A stretch of 64,000 nt of DNA. It comes from Paracoccaceae bacterium (GTDB lineage Bacteria > Pseudomonadota > Alphaproteobacteria > Rhodobacterales > Rhodobacteraceae). Below are positions 41,055-49,806 of this stretch, piece after piece. Position 1 is the stretch's first letter; each line of letters begins with the position of its first letter. The translations under genes and the position numbers were made by a program. Under the pieces are notes generated by a model, which saw only the letters and a list, made by a program, of their open reading frames with translations, searched no databases and was not told the origin of the DNA. The stretch is taken from contig JAFGTV010000053.1 in NCBI GenBank assembly GCA_016938875.1, positions 1 through 64,000 of the forward strand, written 5' to 3'.

Positions 41055-41687
41055 ATGTCATCGCCCGCACACACCCCCACGCCCGCCCCAACCCTGACGC
41101 TGCGCGGCGTCGCTGTGTTCAAGGGCTGGTTGGACGGGGCGGCCCAACAGGACATGCTGGAGGATCTGCGCGGCGTCATCCGGGCCGCCCCGCTGATCCG
41201 GCCCGAGACGCGGTTCGGCCGCAAGATGAGCGTGCGGATGACCTCGGCCGGGCGCTATGGCTGGGTGTCGGACCGGCGCGGGTATCGCTATGCGCCGCAC
41301 CATCCCGCAGGCGGCGCCTGGCCGCCGATCCCGGCCAGTGTGCTGGCGGTGTGGGACGCGATCACCGGGCTGGACCGGCGGCCCGACTGTTGCCTGGTGA
41401 ACTATTACGATGCGGATGCGCGCATGGGCATGCACCAGGACCGCGACGAGGCCGATTTCGACTGGCCGGTCGTGTCGGTGTCGCTGGGGGATTCGGCGCT
41501 TTTTCGGATCGGCAATATCCAGCGTGGCGGCCCGACCCAGAGCCTTTGGCTGGACTCGGGCGATGTGCTGGTGATGGGCGGTGCCGCGCGCCTGGTCCAT
41601 CACGGGGTGGACCGGCTGCGCGCGGGATCCTCGAGCCTGCTGGCGCGGGGCGGGCGGATCAACCTGACGCTGCGGGTGGTGGATTAG
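41055..41687 (+). CDS. alkB: AlkB family alpha-ketoglutarate-dependent dioxygenase
   Basis: Oxidative demethylase that repairs alkylated DNA or RNA bases. Iron ligands His127 and Asp129 (MHQDRDE) and His182 or His183 (LVHHGVDR) are present, as is the 2-oxoglutarate motif RINLTLR (201-207). At 210 aa it has normal length. ATG at 41055 is chosen with GAGG nine bases upstream; GTG at 41040 would add five residues. Convergent with the ABC-2 permease gene, sharing TTAG. Confidence 0.93.
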   Translation: MSSPAHTPTPAPTLTLRGVAVFKGWLDGAAQQDMLEDLRGVIRAAPLIRPETRFGRKMSVRMTSAGRYGWVSDRRGYRYAPHHPAGGAWPPIPASVLAVWDAITGLDRRPDCCLVNYYDADARMGMHQDRDEADFDWPVVSVSLGDSALFRIGNIQRGGPTQSLWLDSGDVLVMGGAARLVHHGVDRLRAGSSSLLARGGRINLTLRVVD

Positions 41688-42505
41688 CGGCGGGCATACC
41701 AGCTGGCCGAGGCAAACTTGCGCGTATAGAACTCGCCCATCAGGCCGATCATGATCAGCGCCACGCTGAAATAGAACGGATATGAGATCGACGAGAAATG
41801 CGGGTTGTAGTTGATGAACGTAAAGCCCCGCGCCTGGTCGATACAGTGAAACAACGGGTTCCAGTCAAACATCGCCAGCATCGTGCTGGGCAATGTGTTG
41901 GCCACGAACATTTTCCCCGAGGCGATCATGTTGACCCGTTGATAGAGCAGGGCGGCCAGGCTGACGAACCCGGGAAACCACGGCTTGAGCGCCAGGAAAA
42001 CCATGCCGAACGACAGCCCCGAGAACCACGAAAGCAGCAGCATCATGGCGGCGCCGACCGGGTCGTAAATCGTGATCGGCGAAAACGCGGCATGATAGAT
42101 AAAGCCGACGAAGAACATCGACAGGATCTGGATGTAAAGCGTGCTCAGCGCCGCCGAGGCGATGGCGACGATCGTGTTCATCGGCGCGTGTTGCATCATC
42201 GGCGAGGTCGGCCCCTCGGATCCCAGGACCGCACCCATGGTCTTGTTGAAGGTCAGGAAAAGAAAGACGCCCGACATCAGGTAAAGCAGGAAGTCGCCCC
42301 GCAGGGCGTTCCCGCGCATGCCCAGCACCGAGAACATGATGTAGAATGCACCGACCAGGATGACGGTCTGCAACATGTTCATCAGCAGCCCGATGATGGC
42401 GTTGCCATGGCTCTTTCGGATTTGACGCACCGAGCCGTGATAGATCAGGCCCAACAGGCGGAACCCGCCCATCGTGGTCGACTTGGATCTGCTGGCCTGA
42501 AACAT
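41684..42505 (-). CDS. ABC-2 type polysaccharide export permease
   Basis: A 273-aa permease of the KpsM/Wzm/RfbD type with six predicted membrane helices and the family-like ending NPLFHCIDQARGFTFINYNP, FYTRKFASASW. It would form the channel of an ABC exporter for capsule or O-antigen chains. The partner ATPase is not in the window; the gene stands alone at the left edge of the glycan block. The start at 42505 (MFQASRSKST) has only a weak ribosome-binding site. Divergent from cysQ. Confidence 0.88.
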   Translation of the reverse strand: MFQASRSKSTTMGGFRLLGLIYHGSVRQIRKSHGNAIIGLLMNMLQTVILVGAFYIMFSVLGMRGNALRGDFLLYLMSGVFLFLTFNKTMGAVLGSEGPTSPMMQHAPMNTIVAIASAALSTLYIQILSMFFVGFIYHAAFSPITIYDPVGAAMMLLLSWFSGLSFGMVFLALKPWFPGFVSLAALLYQRVNMIASGKMFVANTLPSTMLAMFDWNPLFHCIDQARGFTFINYNPHFSSISYPFYFSVALIMIGLMGEFYTRKFASASWYARR

Positions 42506-42600
42506 TGACTCTACCGCTCGTAAGGGCGCGTTGGCCGCGCTTGCCGTTCTGCAGCCAGACAAGCATAAGGGACTTGCCATTTTCTTACAACTTGCGCGCC

Positions 42601-43413
42601 ATGGGGAGAGTGCTCTTGGATTATGACAAGCTTGAGGCCGTGATGCGGCGGGCGGCGCTTTTGGCCGGGGCACGGATCATGCAGATCTATGGCGCCCCGG
42701 ATTTCGAAGTGCGCACCAAGTCGGACGAAAGCCCGGTGACAGAGGCCGACGAGGCCGCCGATGCGCTGATCTCGGCGGAACTGGCGCAGGCCTTTCCCGA
42801 CACCCTGATCGTGACCGAGGAACAGGCCGACAGCCATAGCGAAAATGCGGCGAACTTTCTGATCGTCGATCCGTTGGACGGCACCAAGGAATTCATCAAG
42901 CGGCGCGGAGAGTTCACCGTGAACATCGCCTGGGTCGAGGAGGGCGTTCCGGTGCGCGGCGTTGTCTATGCACCGGCCAAGGGGCGGCTGTTCTACACCC
43001 GTGCCGATGGCGTCTCGGTCGAGGAAACCGGCGATCTGGCGGTGGATGCGCCCGGTCCGGTCACGCCCATCGCGGTGTCACAGCCCGACAACGCGGCGTT
43101 GATCGTGGTCGCGTCGAAATCCCACCGCGACCAGGCAACCGATGACTACATCGCCAAATATGCCGTGCGCGACATGACCAGTGCCGGATCGTCGCTGAAA
43201 TTCTGCCTGGTCGCCACGGGCGAGGCCGACCTTTACCCCCGTTTGGGCCGCACCATGGAATGGGACACCGCCGCCGGTCACGCGGTCCTGTCGGGGGCCG
43301 GCGGCCGCGTGGTGCGGTTCGATGATCACACCCCGCTGGTCTATGGCAAGCCGGGCTATGACAACCCGTTCTTTATCGCCTATGCGCCCGGCGTGGCGCT
43401 GAAGGGGGCCTGA
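42601..43413 (+). CDS. cysQ: 3'(2'),5'-bisphosphate nucleotidase
   Basis: Converts PAP to AMP, removing an inhibitor of sulfotransferases and of PAPS reduction; the family also acts on inositol phosphates. The metal motif DPLDGTKEFI (residues 90-99) and WDTAAGHAVL are intact. At 270 aa the length is normal. The ATG at 42601 is used, but GGGGAGAG just after it could serve a TTG at 42616. kdsB starts on the last base of its stop codon, and a sulfotransferase is encoded 8 kb downstream, which fits PAP recycling. Confidence 0.92.
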   Translation: MGRVLLDYDKLEAVMRRAALLAGARIMQIYGAPDFEVRTKSDESPVTEADEAADALISAELAQAFPDTLIVTEEQADSHSENAANFLIVDPLDGTKEFIKRRGEFTVNIAWVEEGVPVRGVVYAPAKGRLFYTRADGVSVEETGDLAVDAPGPVTPIAVSQPDNAALIVVASKSHRDQATDDYIAKYAVRDMTSAGSSLKFCLVATGEADLYPRLGRTMEWDTAAGHAVLSGAGGRVVRFDDHTPLVYGKPGYDNPFFIAYAPGVALKGA

Positions 43414-44213
43414 TGTCGGTCCTGATCGTCATTCCCGCCCGCTATGCCTCGACCCGCTATCCGGGCAAGCCCCTGGTCACGTTGCGGGGGGCAAACGGGC
43501 AGGAAAAGTCCCTGATCGAACGCTCCTGGCTGGCCGCGCAGGCGGTCGCGGGCATCGACCGCGTGGTGGTGGCCACCGACGATGATCGCATCCGCGATGC
43601 CGCCCAGGCGTTTGGCGCCGAGGTCGTGATGACGTCCGAGCACTGCGCCAACGGGACCGAGCGCGTCGCCGAGGCGTTCGATGCGCTGGGCGGTGGCTAT
43701 GACATCGTGGTCAACCTGCAAGGTGACGCGCCGTTGACCCCTGCCTGGTTCGTCGAGGATCTGGTGTCCGGCCTGCGCGCCGATCCGCTGGCCGAGGTGG
43801 CATCCCCGGTGCTGCGCTGTGATGGCCGCGCGCTGAGCGCGCTGTTGGAGGATCGCCGCGCCGGTCGCGTGGGCGGGACGACGGCGGTGTTCGGCTGGGA
43901 CCGGCGCGCGCTGTATTTTTCCAAAGAGGTAATCCCGTATACCGGGCAAACCTATGACGATGACGCGGACACCCCGGTGTTTCACCATGTCGGCGTCTAT
44001 GCCTATCGTCCCTCGGCGCTGGCCGCCTATCCACGCTGGCAGGCCGGTCCGCTGGAGCAGCTGGAGGGGCTGGAGCAGTTGCGCTTTCTAGAGCGTGAGC
44101 GCCCGGTTCTGTGCGTCGAGGTTCAGGCGCGCGGCCGCCAGTTCTGGGAATTGAACAACCCGCAGGACGTGCCCCGGATCGAGGCGATGATGGCCGAGAT
44201 GTCCCTGCCATGA
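43413..44213 (+). CDS. kdsB: 3-deoxy-manno-octulosonate cytidylyltransferase
   Basis: Activates Kdo to CMP-Kdo for lipopolysaccharide or capsule. The N-terminus IPARYASTRYPGKPLVTL, VVVATDDDRI and DIVVNLQGDAPL are the family signature. At 266 aa the length is normal. It overlaps both neighbours by one to four bases (TGATG and ATGA). kdsD, for the Kdo precursor, lies 13 kb further on, on the other strand. Confidence 0.93.
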   Translation: MSVLIVIPARYASTRYPGKPLVTLRGANGQEKSLIERSWLAAQAVAGIDRVVVATDDDRIRDAAQAFGAEVVMTSEHCANGTERVAEAFDALGGGYDIVVNLQGDAPLTPAWFVEDLVSGLRADPLAEVASPVLRCDGRALSALLEDRRAGRVGGTTAVFGWDRRALYFSKEVIPYTGQTYDDDADTPVFHHVGVYAYRPSALAAYPRWQAGPLEQLEGLEQLRFLERERPVLCVEVQARGRQFWELNNPQDVPRIEAMMAEMSLP

Positions 44214-45469
44214 GGGCAGCGCCCAGGGTTTCGGTGGTGATTGCCAGTCACCGGCGGCCCGCGGCGCTAACCCTATGTCTGACCGCGCTGCGCTTTCAGG
44301 ATTATCGCCCGTTCGAGGTGATCGTGGCCGCCGACGCCCCTGGCCTGGCGGCGATCGCAAAGGCGGGGCTGATCGGCCGGATCAAGACGGTTCAGGTCGA
44401 TGCCGCCGGGATTTCGGCGGCGCGCAACGCCGGGCTGGCCCTGGCCGCGGGCGATATCGTGGCCTTTATCGACGACGATGCCGTGGCCGAGCATAGCTGG
44501 CTGTCGCATCTGGTGGCGCCCTTTGACGATCCGCAGGTGGCCGCGGCGGGCGGTTATGTGCGCGGCCGCAACGGGATCTCTTTTCAGTGGCGGGCGCGCT
44601 GGGCCGATGCCTGTGGGCGACACTTTGCGCTGTCGGTTCCGGGCGAGATGCCCAGCCTGCATCGGGGCGGTCCCGGCCGTGCGATCCGAACCGAGGGCAC
44701 GAACATGGCCTTTCGCCGTGCGGTCCTGGCCGAGATGGGTGGGTTTGATCCCGGCTATCGCTATTTTCTGGATGAAACCGATGTGAACATGCGCCTGGCG
44801 CGGGCCGGTGCGGTGACGGCGATCGTGCCGTTGGCCCAGGTCCATCATGGGTACGCCCCCAGTGCGCGCCGTCGCTTCGACCGTGCCCCGCGCAGCCTGC
44901 ACGATATCGGCGCGTCCTCGGCGCGGTACATACGCAAATTCGCGCCCGAGGACGATCACGACGCCGCTCTTTGTGACCTGCGGACCGGCCAGCGCCGGGT
45001 GCTGATCGGCCACATGGTGTCCGGCCGGATAGAACCGCGCGATGTCGCCGGCCTGCTGCGTGGGCTGGACGCGGGTATCGCCGAGGGGCTGCGGGCCCCG
45101 TTGACCCCGCCCGCCCCGCTGCGCGGCGACCCGCCGCCCTTTTGCGCCTTTGTCACAGAGGCCCCCCGGTCGCCGGTCTGTCTGGCCGGGCGGGGGTGGT
45201 GGCGGCGCGATCTGCGCCGCCGTGCCGCGCGACTGGCGGCGCAGGGCTATCCGGTGACGCTGTTCGTGCTGAGCCATAGCGCCCTGTTTCACCGCATGAC
45301 GATGTTGCCCGACGGGGTCTGGTTGCAACGCGGCGGGCTTTTCGGGCGGTCGGACCGGGCGGGGCGAATGTTTCGGCCTTGGGGTCTTTGTGCGCGTATT
45401 TCTTTTGAAAAGGCTCGTATGGCAGGCATTCGTCCGCTTAAGGATGCAGCAGACGTGAGCGGGTGGTAG
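44210..45469 (+). CDS. Glycosyltransferase family 2 with extra C-terminal region
   Basis: A 419-aa protein. Residues 6-250 are a GT2 (GT-A) catalytic domain: VSVVIASHRRPAALTLCL, the metal DDD in VAFIDDDAVAE, and FLDETDVNMRLARAG. The C-terminal 120 residues contain a separate segment (FCAFVTEAPRSPVCLAGRGW, PVTLFVLSHSALFHRM) that looks like the start of a GT-B domain but is too short to be complete. It overlaps kdsB by four bases. Sugar and acceptor are unknown. Confidence 0.85.
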   Translation: MRAAPRVSVVIASHRRPAALTLCLTALRFQDYRPFEVIVAADAPGLAAIAKAGLIGRIKTVQVDAAGISAARNAGLALAAGDIVAFIDDDAVAEHSWLSHLVAPFDDPQVAAAGGYVRGRNGISFQWRARWADACGRHFALSVPGEMPSLHRGGPGRAIRTEGTNMAFRRAVLAEMGGFDPGYRYFLDETDVNMRLARAGAVTAIVPLAQVHHGYAPSARRRFDRAPRSLHDIGASSARYIRKFAPEDDHDAALCDLRTGQRRVLIGHMVSGRIEPRDVAGLLRGLDAGIAEGLRAPLTPPAPLRGDPPPFCAFVTEAPRSPVCLAGRGWWRRDLRRRAARLAAQGYPVTLFVLSHSALFHRMTMLPDGVWLQRGGLFGRSDRAGRMFRPWGLCARISFEKARMAGIRPLKDAADVSGW

Positions 45470-45617
45470 CGGCACGGTCGCAGACGTGTAATATCACCTT
45501 CAGGCCTCATCTTTACCTTTTTGAGATGTTTCTGATGTCCTAAGGTTGGCGACGAACGCACGTTGCCAAGGAAGGCGCGGGTGATCGGTGGAACGTACAC
45601 AGAGGGCAGGCAAGGCA

Positions 45618-46508
45618 ATGAAGCGCAAGGTAACCAAAGCCGTTTTTCCGGTCGCAGGTCTGGGGACGCGCTTTCTGCCGGCGACCAAGTCGATTCCCAA
45701 GGAGATCATGACGCTGGTGGATCGGCCGCTGATTCAATACGCCATCGACGAGGCGCGCGCCGCCGGCATCAAGGAATTCATCTTCGTGACCTCGCGCGGC
45801 AAGGGTGCGCTCGAGGACTATTTCGACCTGGCGCCCGTGCTGGAATCCGCGCTGCGCAAAAAGGGCAAGGACGACCTGCTAGAGATCCTGAAGGCCACCA
45901 ACATGGAAAGTGGCGCGATCGCCTATATCCGTCAGCACAAGGCGATGGGCCTGGGTCACGCGGTCTGGTGCGCCCGGCGGTTGATCGGCAACGAACCCTT
46001 TGCGGTGATGCTGCCCGATGACGTGATCGCGGCCGACAAACCCTGCCTGCAACAGATGGTCGAGGCCTATGAAGAGACCGGCGCCAACATGGTCGCCGCG
46101 ATGGAGGTGCCCCGCGACCGCACCAACGCCTATGGCATCCTCGATGTCGATCGGGACATGGGTGACAAGGTTCTGGTCAAGGGCATGGTGGAAAAGCCCG
46201 AAATCGGCAAGGCGCCCTCGAACCTGGCTGTGATCGGCCGCTATATCCTGACGCCCAAGGTCTTGCAGAACCTCAACCGGATGAAGCAGGGCGCCGGCGG
46301 CGAGATCCAGTTGACCGACGCCATTGCCGAGGAGATCGGCGGCCAGGGCGTCTATGGGTTCCGGTTCAAGGGGCAGCGGTTCGACTGCGGCTCCAAGGCG
46401 GGATTTTTGCAGGCCACGGTGTCCTTTGCGCTGGCCCGTCCCGAACTGCACGATGAACTGATGCAATATCTCAGCGAAACGGTCGCGCAGAGAGAGGCCG
46501 CCGAGTAA
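45618..46508 (+). CDS. galU: UTP-glucose-1-phosphate uridylyltransferase
   Basis: Makes UDP-glucose. N-terminal VTKAVFPVAGLGTRFLPAT, EIMTLVDRPLIQYAIDEA and the C-terminal FRFKGQRFDCGSKAGFLQA are conserved. At 296 aa the length is typical. The start at 45618 (MKRKVTK) has AGGCAAGG upstream. The preceding 148 bp is AT-richer than its surroundings and probably holds the promoter of the downstream sugar genes. Confidence 0.97.
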   Translation: MKRKVTKAVFPVAGLGTRFLPATKSIPKEIMTLVDRPLIQYAIDEARAAGIKEFIFVTSRGKGALEDYFDLAPVLESALRKKGKDDLLEILKATNMESGAIAYIRQHKAMGLGHAVWCARRLIGNEPFAVMLPDDVIAADKPCLQQMVEAYEETGANMVAAMEVPRDRTNAYGILDVDRDMGDKVLVKGMVEKPEIGKAPSNLAVIGRYILTPKVLQNLNRMKQGAGGEIQLTDAIAEEIGGQGVYGFRFKGQRFDCGSKAGFLQATVSFALARPELHDELMQYLSETVAQREAAE

Positions 46509-46530
46509 GCGCGGCGTCAGGGGCGCGGTC

Positions 46531-47514
46531 ATGAAACATGTCCTTGTCACGGGCGGGGCCGGGTACATCGGGGCGCATGCCTGCAAGGTTCTGGCCCGGT
46601 CTGGTTATCTGCCGGTCACCTATGACAACCTGTCGACCGGCTGGGCCGAGGCGGTGAAATTCGGCCCGCTGGAGCGGGGCGATTTGGCGGACCGGGCGCG
46701 TCTGGACGCGGTGTTCGCGGCCTATCGACCCGTTGCCGTCATGCATTTTGCCGCCCTCAGCCAGGTCGGGCAGGCGATGGCGGAGCCGGGCCTTTACTGG
46801 CGCAACAACGCCTGCGGGTCGCTCAACCTGATCGAGGCGGCGGTCGCGGCGGGTTGCCTGGACATGGTCTTTTCCTCGACCTGTGCGGTATACGGTGACC
46901 AGGACGGCGTGACCCTGGATGAGCAGAGCGCGATTGCCCCGCTCAATGCCTATGGTGCCAGCAAACGCGCGATCGAGACGATGCTGGCCGATTTCGGGGC
47001 CACGCACGGTCTGCGCGCGGTGATCTTTCGTTATTTCAACGTGGCTGGTGCGGACCCCGAGGCAGAGGTTGGCGAATGTCACGTCCCCGAAACCCACCTG
47101 ATCCCCCTGATGCTTGAGGCGATCGACGGAAAACGTCCGGCGCTGAGCGTGTTCGGCACCGATTACGACACGCCCGATGGCACCTGCATCCGTGACTATG
47201 TCCATGTGATGGACCTGGTGGGGGCGCATGTCCTTGGGCTGAAATGGCTGGCCGCGGGGGGGGCGAGCCGCGTGTTCAACCTGGGCTCGGGCACCGGCTA
47301 TTCGGTGCGCGAGGTGATCGAACAGGGCGGCGCCATCACCGGCCGCCCGGTCCCCGTGACCGATGCACCGCGTCGCGCCGGTGACGCGGTGCGCCTGGTG
47401 TCCGGCAGCGACCGTGCCCTGCGAGAGTTGGGCTGGCGGCCTGAACGATCCGACCTTGAAACCATGATTTCCGATGCCTGGCGCTGGTACCAACGCGGCC
47501 CCTATGTCGGGTAA
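46531..47514 (+). CDS. galE: UDP-glucose 4-epimerase
   Basis: Interconverts UDP-glucose and UDP-galactose, supplying galactose for glycan synthesis. The NAD loop VTGGAGYIGAHACKVL, SSTCAVYGD and the catalytic YGASKRAIE are present. At 327 aa the length is normal. Its last 11 bases overlap the next glycosyltransferase, so it is co-translated with the glycan genes rather than with galactose catabolism. Confidence 0.95.
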   Translation: MKHVLVTGGAGYIGAHACKVLARSGYLPVTYDNLSTGWAEAVKFGPLERGDLADRARLDAVFAAYRPVAVMHFAALSQVGQAMAEPGLYWRNNACGSLNLIEAAVAAGCLDMVFSSTCAVYGDQDGVTLDEQSAIAPLNAYGASKRAIETMLADFGATHGLRAVIFRYFNVAGADPEAEVGECHVPETHLIPLMLEAIDGKRPALSVFGTDYDTPDGTCIRDYVHVMDLVGAHVLGLKWLAAGGASRVFNLGSGTGYSVREVIEQGGAITGRPVPVTDAPRRAGDAVRLVSGSDRALRELGWRPERSDLETMISDAWRWYQRGPYVG

Positions 47515-48751
47515 GGCACCCGCGCGCTGTCTCGATATCACACGGTTGATTTCGCGGGCCGGGCGTGGGGCGCTGACGGGGGTGGACCGGGTTGAGCTGG
47601 CCTATCTGGACTGGCTGCTCAGCGGGTCCGGGCCGGTTCTGGCGATTGCGCGCACGCGGCTGGGATATGTCCTGGTGGGGCGCGCCGGGATGGTGGCGCT
47701 TGCCGCCTGTCTGCGCGGGACGGTGGATTGGCCGCGCGCTGACCCTATCGCGCGCCTGCTGCGCCGGGGCGATCCTGGTCGCGCGCGGGCCGAGGTCTTG
47801 GTGCGCCGGCACGCGCGGGCGCGGGCAACGCCCTGGGGTCTGGCGCGGATGCTGCGCCGCCACCTGCCGCGCGGGGCGCAGTATTTCAACACGGGCCACA
47901 GCAATCTCACCGCGCGGATGCTGGGCGCGATGCGGGCGGTGCCCGATGGGCAGAGCGCCGTTCTGATCCATGATGTGATCCCGCTGGAGCATCCCGAATG
48001 GACCCGGCCCGGCGTGCCCGAAACCTTTGCGGCCAAGCTGCGGCGCGTCGCGGCGCTGGCCGATCTGGTGATCTACAATTCCGTCGACACCCGTCAGCGG
48101 GCCGAGGCGCAGATGCGCGCGTTGGGCCGGGTGCCGCCCGGCGTGGTGGCGCATCTGGGGGTCGATGTCGCGCACCCGGACGCCGGTGCCCTGCCCACCG
48201 GGCTGCCGCCGCCGGTCCCCTATTTCATGGCGCTGGGCACGATCGAGCCGCGCAAGAACCATGCCCTGCTGCTGGATGTGTGGGAGGGGTTGATCACCAA
48301 CCCCCCGCCCGGTCCGATTCCGACGCTGATCGTCGCGGGGCGGCGGGGGTGGCGCAACGCGGCGGTGTTTGCCCGGCTGGACCGGGCCCGCGCGAACGGG
48401 TCACCGATTATCGAGCGGGCGGATCTGTCCGATGGTGCGTTGGCCGCGCTGATGGCCGGGGCCGCCGCGCTGCTTCAACCCAGTCGCGCCGAGGGGTATG
48501 GCCTGCCCCCGCTAGAGGCCGCGGCGCTGGGCACGCCGGTGATCTGTGCCGATCTGCGCGTTTACCGCGAAACCATGGGGGGTTTTCCCGTTTACCTGAA
48601 CGCGGACGATCCCTATCCTTGGCGCGAGGCGATTTTGCAACGCGCACAGGCGCAAATCGACGCGACAAAGGCCGGCGCGCAGGATAGGGCAGGGCGGGAC
48701 GTTCCGACATGGCAGGCGCACTTCAACACCGTCTTAAGCGCCTTTGGCTAG
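47504..48751 (+). CDS. GT4-like (GT-B) glycosyltransferase
   Basis: A 415-aa retaining-type transferase. The C-terminal nucleotide-sugar domain is clear: YFMALGTIEPRKNHALLLDVW and SRAEGYGLPPLEAAALGTP with the two Glu of the EX7E motif. The N-terminal domain starts DITRLISRAGRGALTGVDRV, seen in glycan enzymes of this group. Start at 47504 overlaps galE. Confidence 0.9.
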   Translation: MSGKAPARCLDITRLISRAGRGALTGVDRVELAYLDWLLSGSGPVLAIARTRLGYVLVGRAGMVALAACLRGTVDWPRADPIARLLRRGDPGRARAEVLVRRHARARATPWGLARMLRRHLPRGAQYFNTGHSNLTARMLGAMRAVPDGQSAVLIHDVIPLEHPEWTRPGVPETFAAKLRRVAALADLVIYNSVDTRQRAEAQMRALGRVPPGVVAHLGVDVAHPDAGALPTGLPPPVPYFMALGTIEPRKNHALLLDVWEGLITNPPPGPIPTLIVAGRRGWRNAAVFARLDRARANGSPIIERADLSDGALAALMAGAAALLQPSRAEGYGLPPLEAAALGTPVICADLRVYRETMGGFPVYLNADDPYPWREAILQRAQAQIDATKAGAQDRAGRDVPTWQAHFNTVLSAFG

Positions 48752-48786
48752 ACCGGATCAGGGTCCGGTCGACCGGACCGGTCTAG
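48748..48786. repeat. Nested inverted repeat between glycosyltransferase genes
   Basis: CTAGACCGG (48748-48756) pairs with CCGGTCTAG (48778-48786), and inside it GGTCCGGTC (48762-48770) directly abuts its complement GACCGGACC (48771-48779). The two pairings partly exclude each other. It begins in the last codons of the GT4 gene and ends ten bases before the next ATG. No T-run, so it may be a translation-control or RNA-stability element rather than a terminator. Confidence 0.65.
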
Positions 48787-48795
48787 GCGGGGGCG

Positions 48796-49806
48796 ATGGG
48801 CTTTGTTTCGTCATACAGGCTGCGGTTACAGCGCAAACGCTGGCGTCTGCGCGCGTTGCGCAAGCGGCGTGAGTTGCGCCGGGTCGCGGTGCGCACCCGC
48901 CAGATTGGGCGCGACGATGTGCTGGTCTTTGCCACCCTGCGCAACGAGCGGCTGCGCCTGCCCTATTTCCTGAGCTATTACCGCGATCTGGGCATCGGCC
49001 ATTTCCTGATGGTCGACAACGGGTCCGACGACGGCAGCCGCGAGTATCTGGAGGCGCAGCCCGATGTCTCGCTCTGGCGCACCGACAAAAGCTATAAGCG
49101 GGCGCGGTTCGGCGCGGATTGGCTGAACTGGCTGCAACGGCGTCATGGCCACGGGCATTGGTGCCTGACCGTCGATGTGGACGAATTCTTTATCTATCCG
49201 TTCTGCGACACCCGCCCGATTACCGCGTTGACCGATTGGCTGGACGCCTCGTCGATCAAGTCCTTCGGGGCGATGCTGGTGGATATGTATCCCAAGGGTC
49301 CGATCGACGCGGTCCCCTACCGCGAGGCGCAGGATCCCTTTGAGATCGCGTCCTGGTTCGACAGTGGCAATTACACGATCCGCAAGAACCGCCGCTATGG
49401 CAACCTGTGGATTCAGGGCGGCCCCCGCGCGCGGACGTTCTTTGCCGACCGTCCCGACCGGGCGCCGGCGTTGAACAAGGTGCCGCTGGTGAAATGGCAC
49501 CGCTCTTATGCCTATGTCAGCTCGACCCACATGCTGCTGCCGCGGGGGCTGAACCTGGTCTATGACGAATGGGGCGGGGAAAAGGCCAGCGGCGCGCTGT
49601 TGCACGCCAAGTTCCTGCACACCTTCGTCGAAAAATCCGCCGAAGAGCTGACGCGCCGCCAGCACTATGCCAACAGCCACGAATATCGCGCCTACAATAC
49701 CGTTCTCAGGGAAAACCCGGACCTGTGGTGCAAGTGGTCCGAGAAATATATCAACTGGCGCCAGCTGGAAATCCTGGGGCTGATGTCCAAGGGGAACTGG
49801 GCATGA
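48796..49806 (+). CDS. Glycosyltransferase family 2-like protein
   Basis: A 336-aa protein with VLVFATLRNERLRLPYFL, FLMVDNGSDDGSREYL and the metal-binding VDVDEFFIYP, typical of the Glyco_tranf_2_4/GT92-like group in marine bacteria. The N-terminal 40 residues are strongly basic. Sugar and acceptor unknown. It overlaps the GT14-like gene by four bases (ATGA). Encoded within the surface-glycan block. Confidence 0.85.
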   Translation: MGFVSSYRLRLQRKRWRLRALRKRRELRRVAVRTRQIGRDDVLVFATLRNERLRLPYFLSYYRDLGIGHFLMVDNGSDDGSREYLEAQPDVSLWRTDKSYKRARFGADWLNWLQRRHGHGHWCLTVDVDEFFIYPFCDTRPITALTDWLDASSIKSFGAMLVDMYPKGPIDAVPYREAQDPFEIASWFDSGNYTIRKNRRYGNLWIQGGPRARTFFADRPDRAPALNKVPLVKWHRSYAYVSSTHMLLPRGLNLVYDEWGGEKASGALLHAKFLHTFVEKSAEELTRRQHYANSHEYRAYNTVLRENPDLWCKWSEKYINWRQLEILGLMSKGNWA

